Made by a program: the position numbers and the translations under genes. Positions 44,475-54,111 of a DNA stretch of 64,000 nt are shown in pieces. The stretch is from PALSA-612 sp963711315. GTDB lineage: Bacteria > Actinomycetota > Thermoleophilia > Gaiellales > Gaiellaceae. The notes beneath the pieces were generated by a model. The model was not told the DNA's origin and ran no database searches. It saw only the letters and a program-made list of their open reading frames with translations. The stretch is from contig CAVQDQ010000004.1 of assembly GCA_963711315.1 (NCBI GenBank), positions 186,001-250,000 of the forward strand. The letters run 5' to 3'. Each line of letters begins with the position of its first letter. The first letter of the stretch is position 1.

Positions 44475-44893
44475 AGAAGAGCCTCCCGGATCTGCGACGC
44501 CACCTGATCCAGCTCGTCTCGCGGCGCCGGTGTCCAGTCGCCTCCTCGATCGATGCGAAAGGGGTCGCCGGCAAAGCGAGGCAACACATGCATGTGGAGG
44601 TGAAAGACGTCCTGCCCGGCGGCCTCGCCGTCCGCGACGAAGAGGTTGATGCCCTCGGATTTGATCGAAGAGCGGCGGAGGCCTCGCGCAACGCGCATCG
44701 CGATCGAGACGAGATGCGACGCCGTGTCCTCGGTGAGATCCTCGAGACCGACGACGTGCTCCTTCGGGATCACCAGCACGTGCCCTGGATTCACGGGCGA
44801 GATGTCCATCACCGCGACCGAGGTCTCGTCCTCGTAGACCAGGCTTCGCTCTGCCTGGCCTGCCGAGACAGCGCAGAAGATGCATGCGCTCAC
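44471..44893 (-). CDS. HIT-family nucleotide hydrolase within the nuo operon
   Basis: A 140-residue histidine-triad protein. It starts ACIFCAVSAGQAERSLVYED and has PGHVLVIPKEHV and the catalytic triad FHLHMHVLPR near residue 100. HIT enzymes split nucleoside phosphoramidates or dinucleoside polyphosphates. It lies between nuoF and nuoG with 4-base GTGA overlaps on both sides, so it is surely co-transcribed and probably translationally coupled. Whether it serves complex I is unknown. Confidence 0.93.
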   Translation of the reverse strand: MSACIFCAVSAGQAERSLVYEDETSVAVMDISPVNPGHVLVIPKEHVVGLEDLTEDTASHLVSIAMRVARGLRRSSIKSEGINLFVADGEAAGQDVFHLHMHVLPRFAGDPFRIDRGGDWTPAPRDELDQVASQIREALL

Positions 44894-46206
44894 GCGGGCA
44901 CCTCCACGGGCTCGTGGTGTGCGTGCTGGTCGGACGGCGCGAGGATCCCGTCGAGCGTGGACGAATCGCCGAACGGGCAGCTCCCGCGGTCGACGTGTGC
45001 GCGGAACTCGTCAGGGAACTTCCGCATGAAGCTCGACACCGGGTAGACGGCGAAGTCGCCGAGCGCGCACAGCGAGCGGCCGAGGATGCCCTCGCCGATC
45101 GACTCCAGGAGGTCGACGTCGGCGTGCGATGCGTCTCCCGCCTCGATCTTCTCCAGCAGCTGGACCATCCAGCGGGTTCCCTCCCGGCACGGCGTGCACT
45201 TCCCGCATGACTCGTGCATGTAGAACTTCGTAGCTCGCAACGCCAGCTGCACCATGCAGCAGCGGTCGTCGACGACGATCAGCGACGCGGCGCCGAAGAA
45301 CGAGCCCGCCGCCTGGATCGAGTCGTAGTCGAGCGGCGTGTCCAGCTGGTCGGGCGTCAGCGCCGGCACGGACGAGCCGCCGGGGATGACGCACTTGAGT
45401 TGTCGCCCGTCAGGTACGCCGCCGGCGATGTCGTACACGAGCTCCCGCATCGGAGTGCCGAGCTCGAGCTCGTAGTTGCCCGGGCGCTCGATGTTGCCCG
45501 AGATCGAGAAGATCGCTGTGCCCGGCGAGGACTCCGAGCCGATCTTCGCGAACTCCGCCGCGCCCAGCTCGAGGATGATCGGCACCGTGGCGATCGTGCA
45601 GACGTTGTTGATCTGCGTCGGCGAGTCGTAAAGGCCTTGCACCGGCGGGAACGGAGGCCGCGGCCTGGGCTGTCCGCGTCGGCCCTCGAGCGAGTCCAGC
45701 AGCGCCGTCTCCTCGCCGCAGATGTACGCCCCCGCGCCACGGTGCACGAGGAGGTCGCAGCTGCCGAAGATGTCCGCCTCGCGAGCCTCGTCGACGGCCG
45801 CCTGCAGGATCTCGTACTCCGTCAGGTACTCGCCGCGAATGTAGACGAAGACATGCTCGGACTCGATCGCATGGGCAGCGATGAGGCAGCCCTCGAGCAG
45901 CCGGTGGGGGACGCGCGCGATCACCTCGCGGTCCTTGAACGCGCCAGGCTCCGACTCGTCGGCGTTGACGACGAGGTACGCGGGCCGCCCGCTCTTGCGA
46001 TCGATGAGCGACGCCTTGCGGCCCATCGGGAAGCCGGCGCCGCCGCGCCCTCGGAGATTCGCCTGCTGGAGCTCGGCGATCAGGTCGTCCGGCGTCATCG
46101 CCCGCGCCTTCTCGATGCTCTTGTAGCCGCCGATCGCCTGGTAGTCGGCGAGCCGCGTCAGATCGCGCTCGTCGGTGCCTGCCAGGAGTGCCTTACGCTC
46201 CGGCAC
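44890..46206 (-). CDS. nuoF: NADH-quinone oxidoreductase subunit F
   Basis: A 438-residue NADH- and FMN-binding subunit. Landmarks: LRGRGGAGFPMGRK (NADH loop), NADESEPGAFKDRE, GAGAYICGEETALLDSLEG (FMN), and the [4Fe-4S] N3 ligands ESCGKCTPCREGTRW plus the later C in LCALGDFA. It overlaps nuoE by 14 bases. Confidence 0.96.
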   Translation of the reverse strand: MPERKALLAGTDERDLTRLADYQAIGGYKSIEKARAMTPDDLIAELQQANLRGRGGAGFPMGRKASLIDRKSGRPAYLVVNADESEPGAFKDREVIARVPHRLLEGCLIAAHAIESEHVFVYIRGEYLTEYEILQAAVDEAREADIFGSCDLLVHRGAGAYICGEETALLDSLEGRRGQPRPRPPFPPVQGLYDSPTQINNVCTIATVPIILELGAAEFAKIGSESSPGTAIFSISGNIERPGNYELELGTPMRELVYDIAGGVPDGRQLKCVIPGGSSVPALTPDQLDTPLDYDSIQAAGSFFGAASLIVVDDRCCMVQLALRATKFYMHESCGKCTPCREGTRWMVQLLEKIEAGDASHADVDLLESIGEGILGRSLCALGDFAVYPVSSFMRKFPDEFRAHVDRGSCPFGDSSTLDGILAPSDQHAHHEPVEVPA

Positions 46207-46657
46207 GAAGCTCCTCGACGATCGACGGAACGTCCTCCGGCCTGACCGGATGCCGCTGGCGATGGTCGACCGCGATCACCGGGGCGTAACCACAGCCATT
46301 GAGGCACTCGACCACGCGGAACGTCACATGGCCGTCTTCGGTCGTCTCACCGGCCGAGATGCCGAGCTCGGACTCGAAGGCCCGCACGACCTCCTGCGCG
46401 CCCACGAGGGCGCAGGACAGGTTCGTGCACACCTCCACCTGGTGCTTGCCGACGGGCTCGAGATGGAACATGTCGTAGAAGGACGCGACGGACAGGCAGT
46501 AGGCGGTCGTGTAGTCGAGCGCGTCGGCCACCTCGGCGAGCGCCTCCGGGGACAGCCAGCCGTAGCGCTCCTGCGCCATGCGCAGCGCGGGCAGCATCGC
46601 CGAGCGGCGATCGGGGTAGCGGGCCGCGACGTCTTGGATCTCCGTGGCGAGAGTCAT
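46193..46657 (-). CDS. nuoE: NADH-quinone oxidoreductase subunit E
   Basis: A 154-residue thioredoxin-fold [2Fe-2S] (N1a) subunit. Ligands are in CTNLSCALVGA and VECLNGCGYAPVI, and the N-terminal helix bundle shows GWLSPEALAEVADAL. ATG 46657 overlaps the nuoD stop (ATGA). Confidence 0.95.
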   Translation of the reverse strand: MTLATEIQDVAARYPDRRSAMLPALRMAQERYGWLSPEALAEVADALDYTTAYCLSVASFYDMFHLEPVGKHQVEVCTNLSCALVGAQEVVRAFESELGISAGETTEDGHVTFRVVECLNGCGYAPVIAVDHRQRHPVRPEDVPSIVEELRAGA

Positions 46658-47910
46658 CGATCGACTTCCCCCATGACGGTGTCGAGCGAGCCGACGACGG
46701 CGACCATGTCGGCGACGAGCGACTCGCGGATGCAGGTCGCGGTCGCCTGGAGCGCGACGAAGCTCGGCGCGCGGAAGCGCGCGCGCCACGGCCTCGGGCC
46801 GCCGTCCGAGCAGACGTAGCAGCCGAACTCGCCGCGCGGCGACTCCACTGCCACGTACACCTCGCCTTCGGGCACCGTGAAGCCTTCGGTCACGAGCTTG
46901 AAGTGGTGGATCACGGACTCCATGGATGTATGCAGCTCCTCGCGCGGCGGCAGCACGACTTTGCGGTCGTCCGCGATCCACGGTCCCGGCGGCATGCCTT
47001 CGAGGGTCTGTTCGACGATGCGCACCGACTCGCGCATCTCGTCCATGTGGATCTTGTAGCGGTCGTAGACATCCCCGTTCTCCCTGACAGGAACGTCGAA
47101 GTCGATGTCACCGTAGGCGAGGTAAGGAGCCGCCTTGCGGAGGTCCCAGTTGACGCCGGAGCCACGTAGCACGGGTCCCGATTGTCCGAGCGCGATCGCG
47201 TCCTCGGCCGACAGCAGGCCGACGCCCTTCGTCCGCGCCAGCCAGATCGGGTTCTCGGTGAGCATCGACTCGTACTCGTCGACCGCGCCCGGCATCACTT
47301 CGCAGAACTCACGGCATTGCGGGAAAAAGCCTGGTGGGATGTCTTCCGCCAGGCCGCCTACCTGGAAGTAGCGCGTGTGCATTCGCGCACCGGCCACGAG
47401 CTCGAAGAGATCGAGCACGCGATCGCGTTCGCGAAACGCGTACCAGAACGGGGAGATCGCGCCCAGCTCGAGCGCCGACGTACCGAGCCAGACGAGGTGC
47501 GAGTGGATGCGGTTGAGCTCGGCCATGAGCGTCCGCATCCAGATCGCCTTCGGTGGCACCTCGATGCCGAGCAGCTTCTCGATCGCCATCACGAACGCCA
47601 GCTCGTTGGCCTGGAAGGAGACGTAATCCATGCGTGGCGCGTACGGGATCGCCTTCCACCAGGTCTTTTGCTCCATCGACTTCTCGAAGCCCGTGTGTAG
47701 GTAGCCGATGATCGCCCTCAGGCCGACGACCGTTTCGCCGTCGAGCTCGATGACGAGGCGGAGCACGCCGTGCATGGACGGGTGGTTGGGGCCGAAGTTG
47801 ATCTCGAGGATGTCCGCCTGGCGGCGCCGTTCCTCGGGCACCTGGATCATCGTCGGGATCGGCGAGGGGATGCGCGTGCCCTCGTAGATGCGGGGGGCTG
47901 CGATCGCCAT
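46654..47910 (-). CDS. nuoD: NADH-quinone oxidoreductase subunit D
   Basis: A 418-residue, 49-kDa-type subunit that forms the quinone cavity with NuoB. Landmarks: INFGPNHPSMHGVLRLV, GYLHTGFEKSMEQKTW, RIHSHLVWLG and LRGSGVNWDLRKAAPY. A short Pro-rich N-terminal extension precedes the core. The start abuts nuoC. Confidence 0.96.
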   Translation of the reverse strand: MAIAAPRIYEGTRIPSPIPTMIQVPEERRRQADILEINFGPNHPSMHGVLRLVIELDGETVVGLRAIIGYLHTGFEKSMEQKTWWKAIPYAPRMDYVSFQANELAFVMAIEKLLGIEVPPKAIWMRTLMAELNRIHSHLVWLGTSALELGAISPFWYAFRERDRVLDLFELVAGARMHTRYFQVGGLAEDIPPGFFPQCREFCEVMPGAVDEYESMLTENPIWLARTKGVGLLSAEDAIALGQSGPVLRGSGVNWDLRKAAPYLAYGDIDFDVPVRENGDVYDRYKIHMDEMRESVRIVEQTLEGMPPGPWIADDRKVVLPPREELHTSMESVIHHFKLVTEGFTVPEGEVYVAVESPRGEFGCYVCSDGGPRPWRARFRAPSFVALQATATCIRESLVADMVAVVGSLDTVMGEVDR

Positions 47911-48464
47911 CAGACCTCGTCGGAGAACCGCACGGGCTCGCCGCCGATCGGGTAGTCCTTGCGCAGTGGGTGGCCCTGCCAGTCGTCCTCCATGAGGATG
48001 CGGACGAGGTTCGGGTGACCTTCGAAGCCGATGCCCATCATGTCCCAGGCCTCGCGCTCGTGCCAGTCGGCGGTCGGCCAGACGCGGATGACGCTATGCG
48101 CAGCTTCGCCGTCGTCCAGCCAGATCTGCACGCGTACGCGACGCGCTTCGCGGGCGCCCGGCTCCACGCGGAGCAGGTGGTAGTTGACTGCGAAGCGCTT
48201 CGACTTGGGCTCGGGAGTGCGTGGCCGCGCGGCCGTCCCAGGCGCGTTGAGGTTACGCCCTCCGGCGTCTCCCCAGTAGCCGGCCACCGGCTCTTCGCCC
48301 CAGCCGAGGTAGTCGACTGCCGAGAGATCGGACAGGAAGTTGAAGCCGAGTGCGTCGCGGAGGTGAAGGCAGGCTTCGACGAGGCGCGCCGGGTCGACGA
48401 CGAGCGTGGTTTCCGCGTGCGCCTCCTTCGTCTCCACGACGCCGGGGACGCCCTCGTAGATCAC
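47910..48464 (-). CDS. nuoC: NADH-quinone oxidoreductase subunit C
   Basis: A 184-residue, 30-kDa-type peripheral subunit. FNFLSDLSAVDYLGWGEEP opens the conserved region, and REAWDMMGIGFEGHPNLVR with MEDDWQGHPLRKDYP ends it. An insertion rich in Gly, Pro and Arg (about residues 60-85) is unusual. The start is GTG 48464, overlapping nuoB. Confidence 0.94.
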   Translation of the reverse strand: MIYEGVPGVVETKEAHAETTLVVDPARLVEACLHLRDALGFNFLSDLSAVDYLGWGEEPVAGYWGDAGGRNLNAPGTAARPRTPEPKSKRFAVNYHLLRVEPGAREARRVRVQIWLDDGEAAHSVIRVWPTADWHEREAWDMMGIGFEGHPNLVRILMEDDWQGHPLRKDYPIGGEPVRFSDEV

Positions 48465-49042
48465 TCGGCCACCCCGCGGATCTCGTAGGCGGGCGGCACG
48501 CCGGCCTGCACCTTTTCGTGCAGCCTGACGATGCCCTCCATCAGGGCTTCCGGACGCGGCGGGCAGCCGGGTACGTGAACGTCGACCGGGACGACCTTGT
48601 CCACGCCCTGGAGCGTCGTGTAGTTGTTGAACATCCCGCCGGAGGACGCACACGCACCCATGGCGATGACCCACTTCGGCTCCAGCATCTGGTCATAGAT
48701 CTCGCGCAACGGCGCCGCCATCTTGTGGACGACGCGCCCGGAGACGATCAGCAGGTCGGCCTGGCGCGGCGAGGCGCGGAACGCCTCCATCCCGAAACGC
48801 GCGATGTCGTAGCGGGAGGAGACGATCGACATCATCTCGATGGCGCAGCAAGCAAGCCCGAACGTGTCGGGCCACATCGACTTCGTCTGCGCCCAGGCCA
48901 CCGCTCGCTCGAAGGTGGTCAGCATGAGCCGGTCCTCGAGCTCGGCGACCTCTTGCTCGAAGACACCCGGGCCCTTTCCTTCCCAGAGCACGCGCTCCGA
49001 CTTGAGGCCGTAGTCGCGTAGGCGCTTGTCGTTTATCGCCAC
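48461..49042 (-). CDS. nuoB: NADH-quinone oxidoreductase subunit B
   Basis: A 193-residue subunit with the terminal cluster N2. Ligands are in FGLACCAIEMM, MGACASSGGMF and HVPGCPPRPEAL. GTG 49042 overlaps the end of nuoA by 10 bases. An upstream extension in the open frame lies fully within nuoA and is not used. Confidence 0.95.
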   Translation of the reverse strand: MAINDKRLRDYGLKSERVLWEGKGPGVFEQEVAELEDRLMLTTFERAVAWAQTKSMWPDTFGLACCAIEMMSIVSSRYDIARFGMEAFRASPRQADLLIVSGRVVHKMAAPLREIYDQMLEPKWVIAMGACASSGGMFNNYTTLQGVDKVVPVDVHVPGCPPRPEALMEGIVRLHEKVQAGVPPAYEIRGVAE

Positions 49043-49395
49043 TCGAGCGCCCCTTTTCGCCAGACATAGACGTAGCCGAGTGCGAGGATGCCGATGAACA
49101 CGACGAGCTCGATCAGCCCGAACCACTCGAGCTCGTTGAGCACGACAGCGAGCGGGTAGAGGAAGACGATCTCGATGTCGAAGACGATGAAGAGCATCGC
49201 GGTGAGGTAGAAGCTGACGGTGAAGCGCTGCTCCGGCAGCGGCCCGGTCGACACGCCCGACTCGAAGGGAACGCCGCGCGCGCGCGTCCTCGCCGCCGGT
49301 CTCGTCGCGAAGAGGAACGACATGGCGACCATCGTGGCGGGGATCGCGGCGGCGAAGATCCCGTAGATGAGGAACGGAAGCCAGCTGTCGAGCAC
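49033..49395 (-). CDS. nuoA: NADH-quinone oxidoreductase subunit A
   Basis: A 120-residue, three-helix subunit with RFTVSFYLTAMLFIVFDIEI, the conserved NuoA core, and GVPFESGVSTG before it. The start is GTG 49395, preceded at a good distance by AGGGAGG, the best ribosome-binding site of the operon. It is the first of 15 overlapping genes (nuoA-N plus HIT). Confidence 0.94.
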   Translation of the reverse strand: MLDSWLPFLIYGIFAAAIPATMVAMSFLFATRPAARTRARGVPFESGVSTGPLPEQRFTVSFYLTAMLFIVFDIEIVFLYPLAVVLNELEWFGLIELVVFIGILALGYVYVWRKGALEWR

Positions 49396-49550
49396 CGCGT
49401 TTTCCTCCCTAGCGTCGCCACGCGGAACGTAGCAGGTTCGACGCCCGCACGAGCGGCAGGAAAATCGGCTCAACGATGCGTGAGCCGACTGTTACAAAGT
49501 CACCCGTTCAGGGCGTTCTGGTCGTGGGATGCCGCTGCTACCATCCGAGC

Positions 49551-49967
49551 GTGGCCACCATCGAGCGCGCAGAGACCCTCGTCTCCCTCACGGAGGCGGC
49601 GGCGGCGAAGATCAAGGAGCTCCAGGTGCTGGAGCCAGAGGGCGAGGCAAACGTCCTCCGCGTTGCCGTGCAGGGCGGCGGCTGCTCCGGCTTCGAGTAT
49701 GCGCTCGGCTTCGACCGCGGCCTCCAGGAGGGCGACCACGAGCTCGAGTCACACGGCGTCACGGTCGTCGTCGACCCCTTCAGCGCGCCCTACCTCCAGG
49801 GCGCGGAGGTGGATTTCCTCAACACGATCACCGAGTCCGGGTTCAAGATCTCGAACCCGAACGCCGTCTCGGCCTGTGGCTGCGGCCACTCGTTCCAGGT
49901 CGAAGAGGGCGAGGAGCTGCCCGAGGGCACCGAGCTGGGCGGCTGCGGCTCGGGTTGTAGTCACTAG
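49551..49967 (+). CDS. erpA: A-type iron-sulfur cluster carrier (ErpA/IscA family)
   Basis: A 138-residue HesB/IscA-family protein. It delivers Fe-S clusters to apoproteins through three cysteines, seen in VQGGGCSGFEYALGF and ACGCGHSF. The C-terminus adds Gly/Cys-rich GGCGSGCSH, which may bind metal. It is divergent from the nuo operon, whose eight-plus clusters are obvious clients (inference). The start is GTG 49551. Confidence 0.88.
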   Translation: MATIERAETLVSLTEAAAAKIKELQVLEPEGEANVLRVAVQGGGCSGFEYALGFDRGLQEGDHELESHGVTVVVDPFSAPYLQGAEVDFLNTITESGFKISNPNAVSACGCGHSFQVEEGEELPEGTELGGCGSGCSH

Positions 49968-50012
49968 CCGCGCACGAGGCGACAGGCGCCTAGGGCGCTT
50001 AGACTCCGAGCC

Positions 50013-50429
50013 ATGATCGTTCGGCGCGACGAGAAGGTCCGGCTCCTCTCTCGCATCCCGCTCTTCCAGCTCTGCTCCCAGGCTGATCGCGCGCGCGTCG
50101 CGACGATCATGGTCCAGGTCGACCTGCCGGCCGGCGAGGTGCTGATGCGAGAGGGCGAGCCTGGCGACCGTTTCTTCGTTCTCGTAAAAGGGTCCGCTGA
50201 GGTTCGAAAGGGCAATCGGAAGATTGCCACGCTCGGCGCCGGCGACTTCGCGGGCGAGATCGCGCTGCTCACGGACGCGCCGCGAATGGCGACCGTTCGC
50301 ACCACGTCTCCCGTCGTCGCTCTCGAGGCGACCCACGAGGGATTCAACGCGCTGCTCGACACGTCGCCGAGGATCGAGCGGAAGCTCCTGAAGGCGCTCG
50401 CGGACCGGTTGGCGCCGGCCGTCATCTAG
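50013..50429 (+). CDS. Cyclic-nucleotide-binding domain protein
   Basis: A 138-residue stand-alone cNMP-binding barrel. Landmarks: IPLFQLCSQADRARVATIM, GEVLMREGEPGDRFFVLVKG, and the phosphate-binding cassette DFAGEIALLTDAPRMATVR. It has no helix-turn-helix, so it is not a Crp-type regulator by itself. Its 3' end overlaps the convergent pip gene by 4 bases. Confidence 0.85.
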   Translation: MIVRRDEKVRLLSRIPLFQLCSQADRARVATIMVQVDLPAGEVLMREGEPGDRFFVLVKGSAEVRKGNRKIATLGAGDFAGEIALLTDAPRMATVRTTSPVVALEATHEGFNALLDTSPRIERKLLKALADRLAPAVI

Positions 50430-51391
50430 CGTCTGGTTGCGCGCGCGAACGCCCGCGTCGCGGCGAGGTTCGCCTCGTCCATCGCCGCATGACCTCCGCC
50501 GTGTCCGGCTCCGTCGACGACAACGAGCTCCGCATCGGGCCAGGCGCGCGCGAGTTGGAAGGCGACATCCGAGGGCCCGCTGATGTCGAGCCGGCCGTTG
50601 ATCAGCACGGCAGGGATCCCTGCGAGCCGGTGCGCGTCGCGTAGCAGTTGGCCGTCTTCGAGGAAGGCGGCGTTGCTCCAGTACCGCGTCACGAGACGGG
50701 CGAAACACAGGCGAAAGCGGGGATCGTCGTAGCGCGGGTCAGGCTTGTGGCCGGGGTACGTGGCGATGTGGGTGTCCTCCCAGGCGCACCAGGCCCTTGC
50801 CGCCTCTTCGCGGACCGCCGCGTCGCGTGACTCGAGCAGGCGGCTGTAGGCGAGGGAGAGATCGCCGTCACGATCTTCCTCGGGCACGCCGTCACGAAAG
50901 CGAGCCCACTGCTCGGGAAAGACCCGCCCCATATGACGCGTGACCCACTCGACCTCGCCACGCGTTGTGGTGACGACACTGACGAGGATCATCTCGGTCA
51001 CGCGGTCCGGGTGCGCCTGTGCGTATGCGAGCCCGAGCGTCGTTCCCCACGAACCTCCCCAGACGAGCCAACGGTCGATTCCGAGGTGCTCTCGTAGCCG
51101 CTCGCAGTCCTCAACGAGAGAGGCAGTCGTGTTCGCTGAGAGATCGACGCCGGCCTCGCTTGCATGAGGAGTGCTTCGCCCGCAGTTCCGCTGGTCGAAG
51201 AGCACGAGCCTGTAGGCCGAAGGGTCGAACATCCTCCGCATGCCAGGTGAGCAACCGGATCCCGGCCCGCCATGGAGGACGATCGCGGGCTTGCCGCCGG
51301 GTGAGCCGCAAGTCTCCCAGTAGAGACGGTGGCCCTCGCCGACGTCGAGTAAGCCGCTGTCGTACGGCTCGATCTCCGGGAACCGGTGCAT
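50426..51391 (-). CDS. pip: Proline iminopeptidase (S33, alpha/beta hydrolase)
   Basis: A 321-residue peptidase that removes N-terminal proline. Landmarks: oxyanion loop VLHGGPGSGCSPGMRRMF, nucleophile VWGGSWGTTLGLAYA, acid residue in LINGRLDISGP, and His in DGAGHGGGH. Length and the GCSPG motif fit Pip. It starts 22 bases from the divergent reductase gene. Confidence 0.92.
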   Translation of the reverse strand: MHRFPEIEPYDSGLLDVGEGHRLYWETCGSPGGKPAIVLHGGPGSGCSPGMRRMFDPSAYRLVLFDQRNCGRSTPHASEAGVDLSANTTASLVEDCERLREHLGIDRWLVWGGSWGTTLGLAYAQAHPDRVTEMILVSVVTTTRGEVEWVTRHMGRVFPEQWARFRDGVPEEDRDGDLSLAYSRLLESRDAAVREEAARAWCAWEDTHIATYPGHKPDPRYDDPRFRLCFARLVTRYWSNAAFLEDGQLLRDAHRLAGIPAVLINGRLDISGPSDVAFQLARAWPDAELVVVDGAGHGGGHAAMDEANLAATRAFARATRR

Positions 51392-51413
51392 TGCCAGAGC
51401 GTAGGCTCCCGTC

Positions 51414-52778
51414 GTGTCGGAGCGCCCCCTACGCGTGGCCGTCGTCGGCTCCGGGCCGGCAGGCTTCTATGCCGCCGGGCCCCTGCTCACGGCGGGGCAC
51501 GAGGTGGACATGATCGAGCGGCTGCCGACGCCGTGGGGGCTCGTGAGGCTCGGCGTTGCGCCCGACCACCCGAACCTGAAGAGCGTCTCCCGCGCGTACG
51601 AGAAGATCGCGGCGCAGCCCGGCTTCCGCTTTGTGGGGAACGTCGAGGCCGGCCGCGATCTCACACACGACGACCTCGTCCGTCTCTACGACGCGGTCAT
51701 CTACGCGTATGGAGCGGCCGCCGACAGGCGCCTCGGCATTCCCGGCGAGGACCTCGGCGGCTCCTGGGCGGCCACCGAGCTCGTTGCCTGGTACAACGGC
51801 CACCCCGACTACCAGCAGCTCGACTTCGACCTTCGGTCTGCCGAGCGCGTGGTCGTCGTCGGCAACGGGAACGTGGCGCTGGACGTCGCGCGCATGCTCG
51901 CTCTCAACCACGAGGAGCTGGCGCCGACAGACGCCACCGACGAGTCGATCGGCGCCATCACCGAGTCCGGGATTCGGGAGATCGTCGTTCTCGGCAGGCG
52001 CGGACCGGTTCAGGCCTCGTGGACCTCGACAGAGCTCCACGAGATGGGCGACCTTGCCGGCGCCGACATCATCGTCGATCCTGCTGACCTCGAGCTCGAC
52101 CCCACCAGCGCCGCTGAGCTCGGAGAGTCCTCGAACATCGTCCAGCGAAACATGGAGATCCTCCGTGAGTTCGCGTCCCGTGAGCCCGACGGCAAGCCGC
52201 GTCGCATTGTGCTCCGCTTCGGTGTCTCGCCTGTTGCCGTGCTCGGTGAGGAGCGCGTGGAGGGAGTGGAGCTCGTGCGCAACGAGCTCGTCCCCGATGG
52301 GAAGGGCAGCGTGCGCGCGCAGGCCACGGACGAGCACGAGACGCTGTCGTGCGAGCTCGTCTTTCGCAGCGTCGGCTACCGCGGCACTCCGTGCTCAGGC
52401 GTTCCCTTCTCCGAGGAGAGTGGGACGATGCCGAACGAGGGCGGCAGGGCGCTCGGGGACGACGGCAAGCCACTTCGCGGGGTCTACTGCGCTGGCTGGA
52501 TCAAGCGCGGGCCGACAGGCGTCATCGGCACGAACAAGAAGGATGCAGCCGAGACCGTCGAGGCGCTTCTCGCCGATGCTGAGGCCGGGCTGGTCGGCGG
52601 ACAGGCCGCCACGTCCGAGACAGTCGACGACCTGCTCGCCGAGCGAGGCGTCGACGTCGTTTTCTACACGGGCTGGGAGGCGATCGATGCGGCCGAGCGT
52701 GCGCGCGGCGAGCCGCAGGGCCGCCCTCGGGTGAAGCTCACGAGCTGGGACGAGCTGCTCGACGCCGCGCGGGGCTAG
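51414..52778 (+). CDS. fprA: Ferredoxin/adrenodoxin-type NADP reductase (FprA family)
   Basis: A 454-residue flavoprotein that moves electrons between NADPH and ferredoxin. It has the FAD motif VVGSGPAGFYAAGPLL, the NADP motif VGNGNVALDVARML, VLGRRGPVQASWT and the C-terminal GWIKRGPTGVIGTNKKDA. It is close in layout to mycobacterial FprA. The start is GTG 51414. Confidence 0.92.
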   Translation: MSERPLRVAVVGSGPAGFYAAGPLLTAGHEVDMIERLPTPWGLVRLGVAPDHPNLKSVSRAYEKIAAQPGFRFVGNVEAGRDLTHDDLVRLYDAVIYAYGAAADRRLGIPGEDLGGSWAATELVAWYNGHPDYQQLDFDLRSAERVVVVGNGNVALDVARMLALNHEELAPTDATDESIGAITESGIREIVVLGRRGPVQASWTSTELHEMGDLAGADIIVDPADLELDPTSAAELGESSNIVQRNMEILREFASREPDGKPRRIVLRFGVSPVAVLGEERVEGVELVRNELVPDGKGSVRAQATDEHETLSCELVFRSVGYRGTPCSGVPFSEESGTMPNEGGRALGDDGKPLRGVYCAGWIKRGPTGVIGTNKKDAAETVEALLADAEAGLVGGQAATSETVDDLLAERGVDVVFYTGWEAIDAAERARGEPQGRPRVKLTSWDELLDAARG

Positions 52779-52787
52779 ACTCGGCGT

Positions 52788-54111
52788 GTGGCCGTGAAGG
52801 AAGAGCTATGGGGCGCGGAGACGCGCAAGGCCGTGGAGAACTTCCCGGTCTCAGGCGAGCCGATTCCCGCTCCGGTTGCCCGCTGGCTCGGCCGGATCAA
52901 GGCGGCCGCAGCCCGCGTCAACGCTGAGCTGGGCCTGCTCGACGCCGACAAGGCCGAGCGCATCGCAGCCGCGGCCGACCGCGTCGCCGCGGGCGAGCTT
53001 GACGACCAGTTCCCAATCGACGTCTTCCAGACCGGCTCGGGCACGTCGTCCAACATGAACGCGCAACGAGGTGATCGCCGCGCTGGCCGGCGACGACGTC
53101 CACGCCAACGACGACGTGAACATGGGCCAGTCGTCGAACGACGTCTTTCCGTCGGCGGTCCACCTTGCCGCGCTCGATCAGGCGACGAACAACCTGCTCC
53201 CTGCACTCGACACGCTCGCGACGTCGCTCGAGCGGAAGGCGGAAGAGTTCGACGATGTAGTGAAGTCGGGCCGCACGCATCTGATGGACGCCGTGCCCGT
53301 CACCCTCGGCCAGGAGTTCGGCGGGTTCGCGGCCCAGGTTCGCCAGGGCATCGCTCGCATCGAGGATGCGCGGCCTCGGCTCAGCCAGATCCCGCTCGGC
53401 GGGACGGCCGTAGGCACCGGCCTCAACACTCACCCCGACTTCGCCAAGCGCGTCCGCGAGCGGTTACAGGACGAGACGGGCCTCACCATCTCCGCCCCGG
53501 CCGATCCTTTCGAGGCTCAGGCCGCACGCGACGCGCTCGTTGAGGTGTCCGGCGCGCTGAAGACCGTCGCCGTCTCGCTCACGAAGATCGCGAACGATAT
53601 CCGGCTCATGGGCTCGGGCCCTCGCGCCGGCCTCGCGGAGATCCTCATCCCCGAGCTGCAGAAGGGCTCGTCGATCATGCCCGGCAAGGTCAACCCTGTC
53701 CTGCCCGAGGTCGTGACGCAAGTAGCGGCCCAGGTGATCGGCAACGATGCGGCGATCACGGTCGGCGGCATGCAAGGCCATTTCGAGCTCAACGTCTTCA
53801 TCCCGCTGATGGCGCGGAACCTCCTTGACTCGATCGGGCTGCTCGCGAGCGCGAGCCGGCTGTTCGCCGAGAAATGCGTCGACGGCATCGAGGCCAACCG
53901 CGAGGTCTGCGAGCGCTATGCGGAGCTGACCCTCTCCGCTGCCACGGCGCTCAACCCGTACATCGGCTACGACAAGTCGGCCGAGATCGTGAAGGAGGCA
54001 GCCGCGTCGGGCAAGTCGCTCAGGGAGGTCGCCCGCGATGCGGGGGTGGACGAGGCCACACTCGACGAGGCGCTCGACTACCGCCGCATGGCCAAGCCGC
54101 ACGAGGCGTAG
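52788..54111 (+). CDS. fumC: Class II fumarate hydratase, one frameshift
   Basis: FumC interconverts fumarate and malate in the TCA cycle. The first frame ends TGSGTSSNMNA. An extra C near 53064 pushes the next residues (NEVIAAL) into another frame, which then has VNMGQSSNDVFPSAVH, KSGRTHLMDAVPV and the signature GSSIMPGKVNPV. Removing one base restores the motif SSNMNANEVI exactly, the clearest indel in the window. About 440 residues are expected. The start is GTG 52788. Confidence 0.93.

Noticed and set aside
52788..54111. Programmed frameshifting in fumC and the other shifted genes
   Set aside because: No slippery heptamer with downstream structure stands out, the shifts are in many unrelated genes, and a single extra base explains the fumC case exactly.
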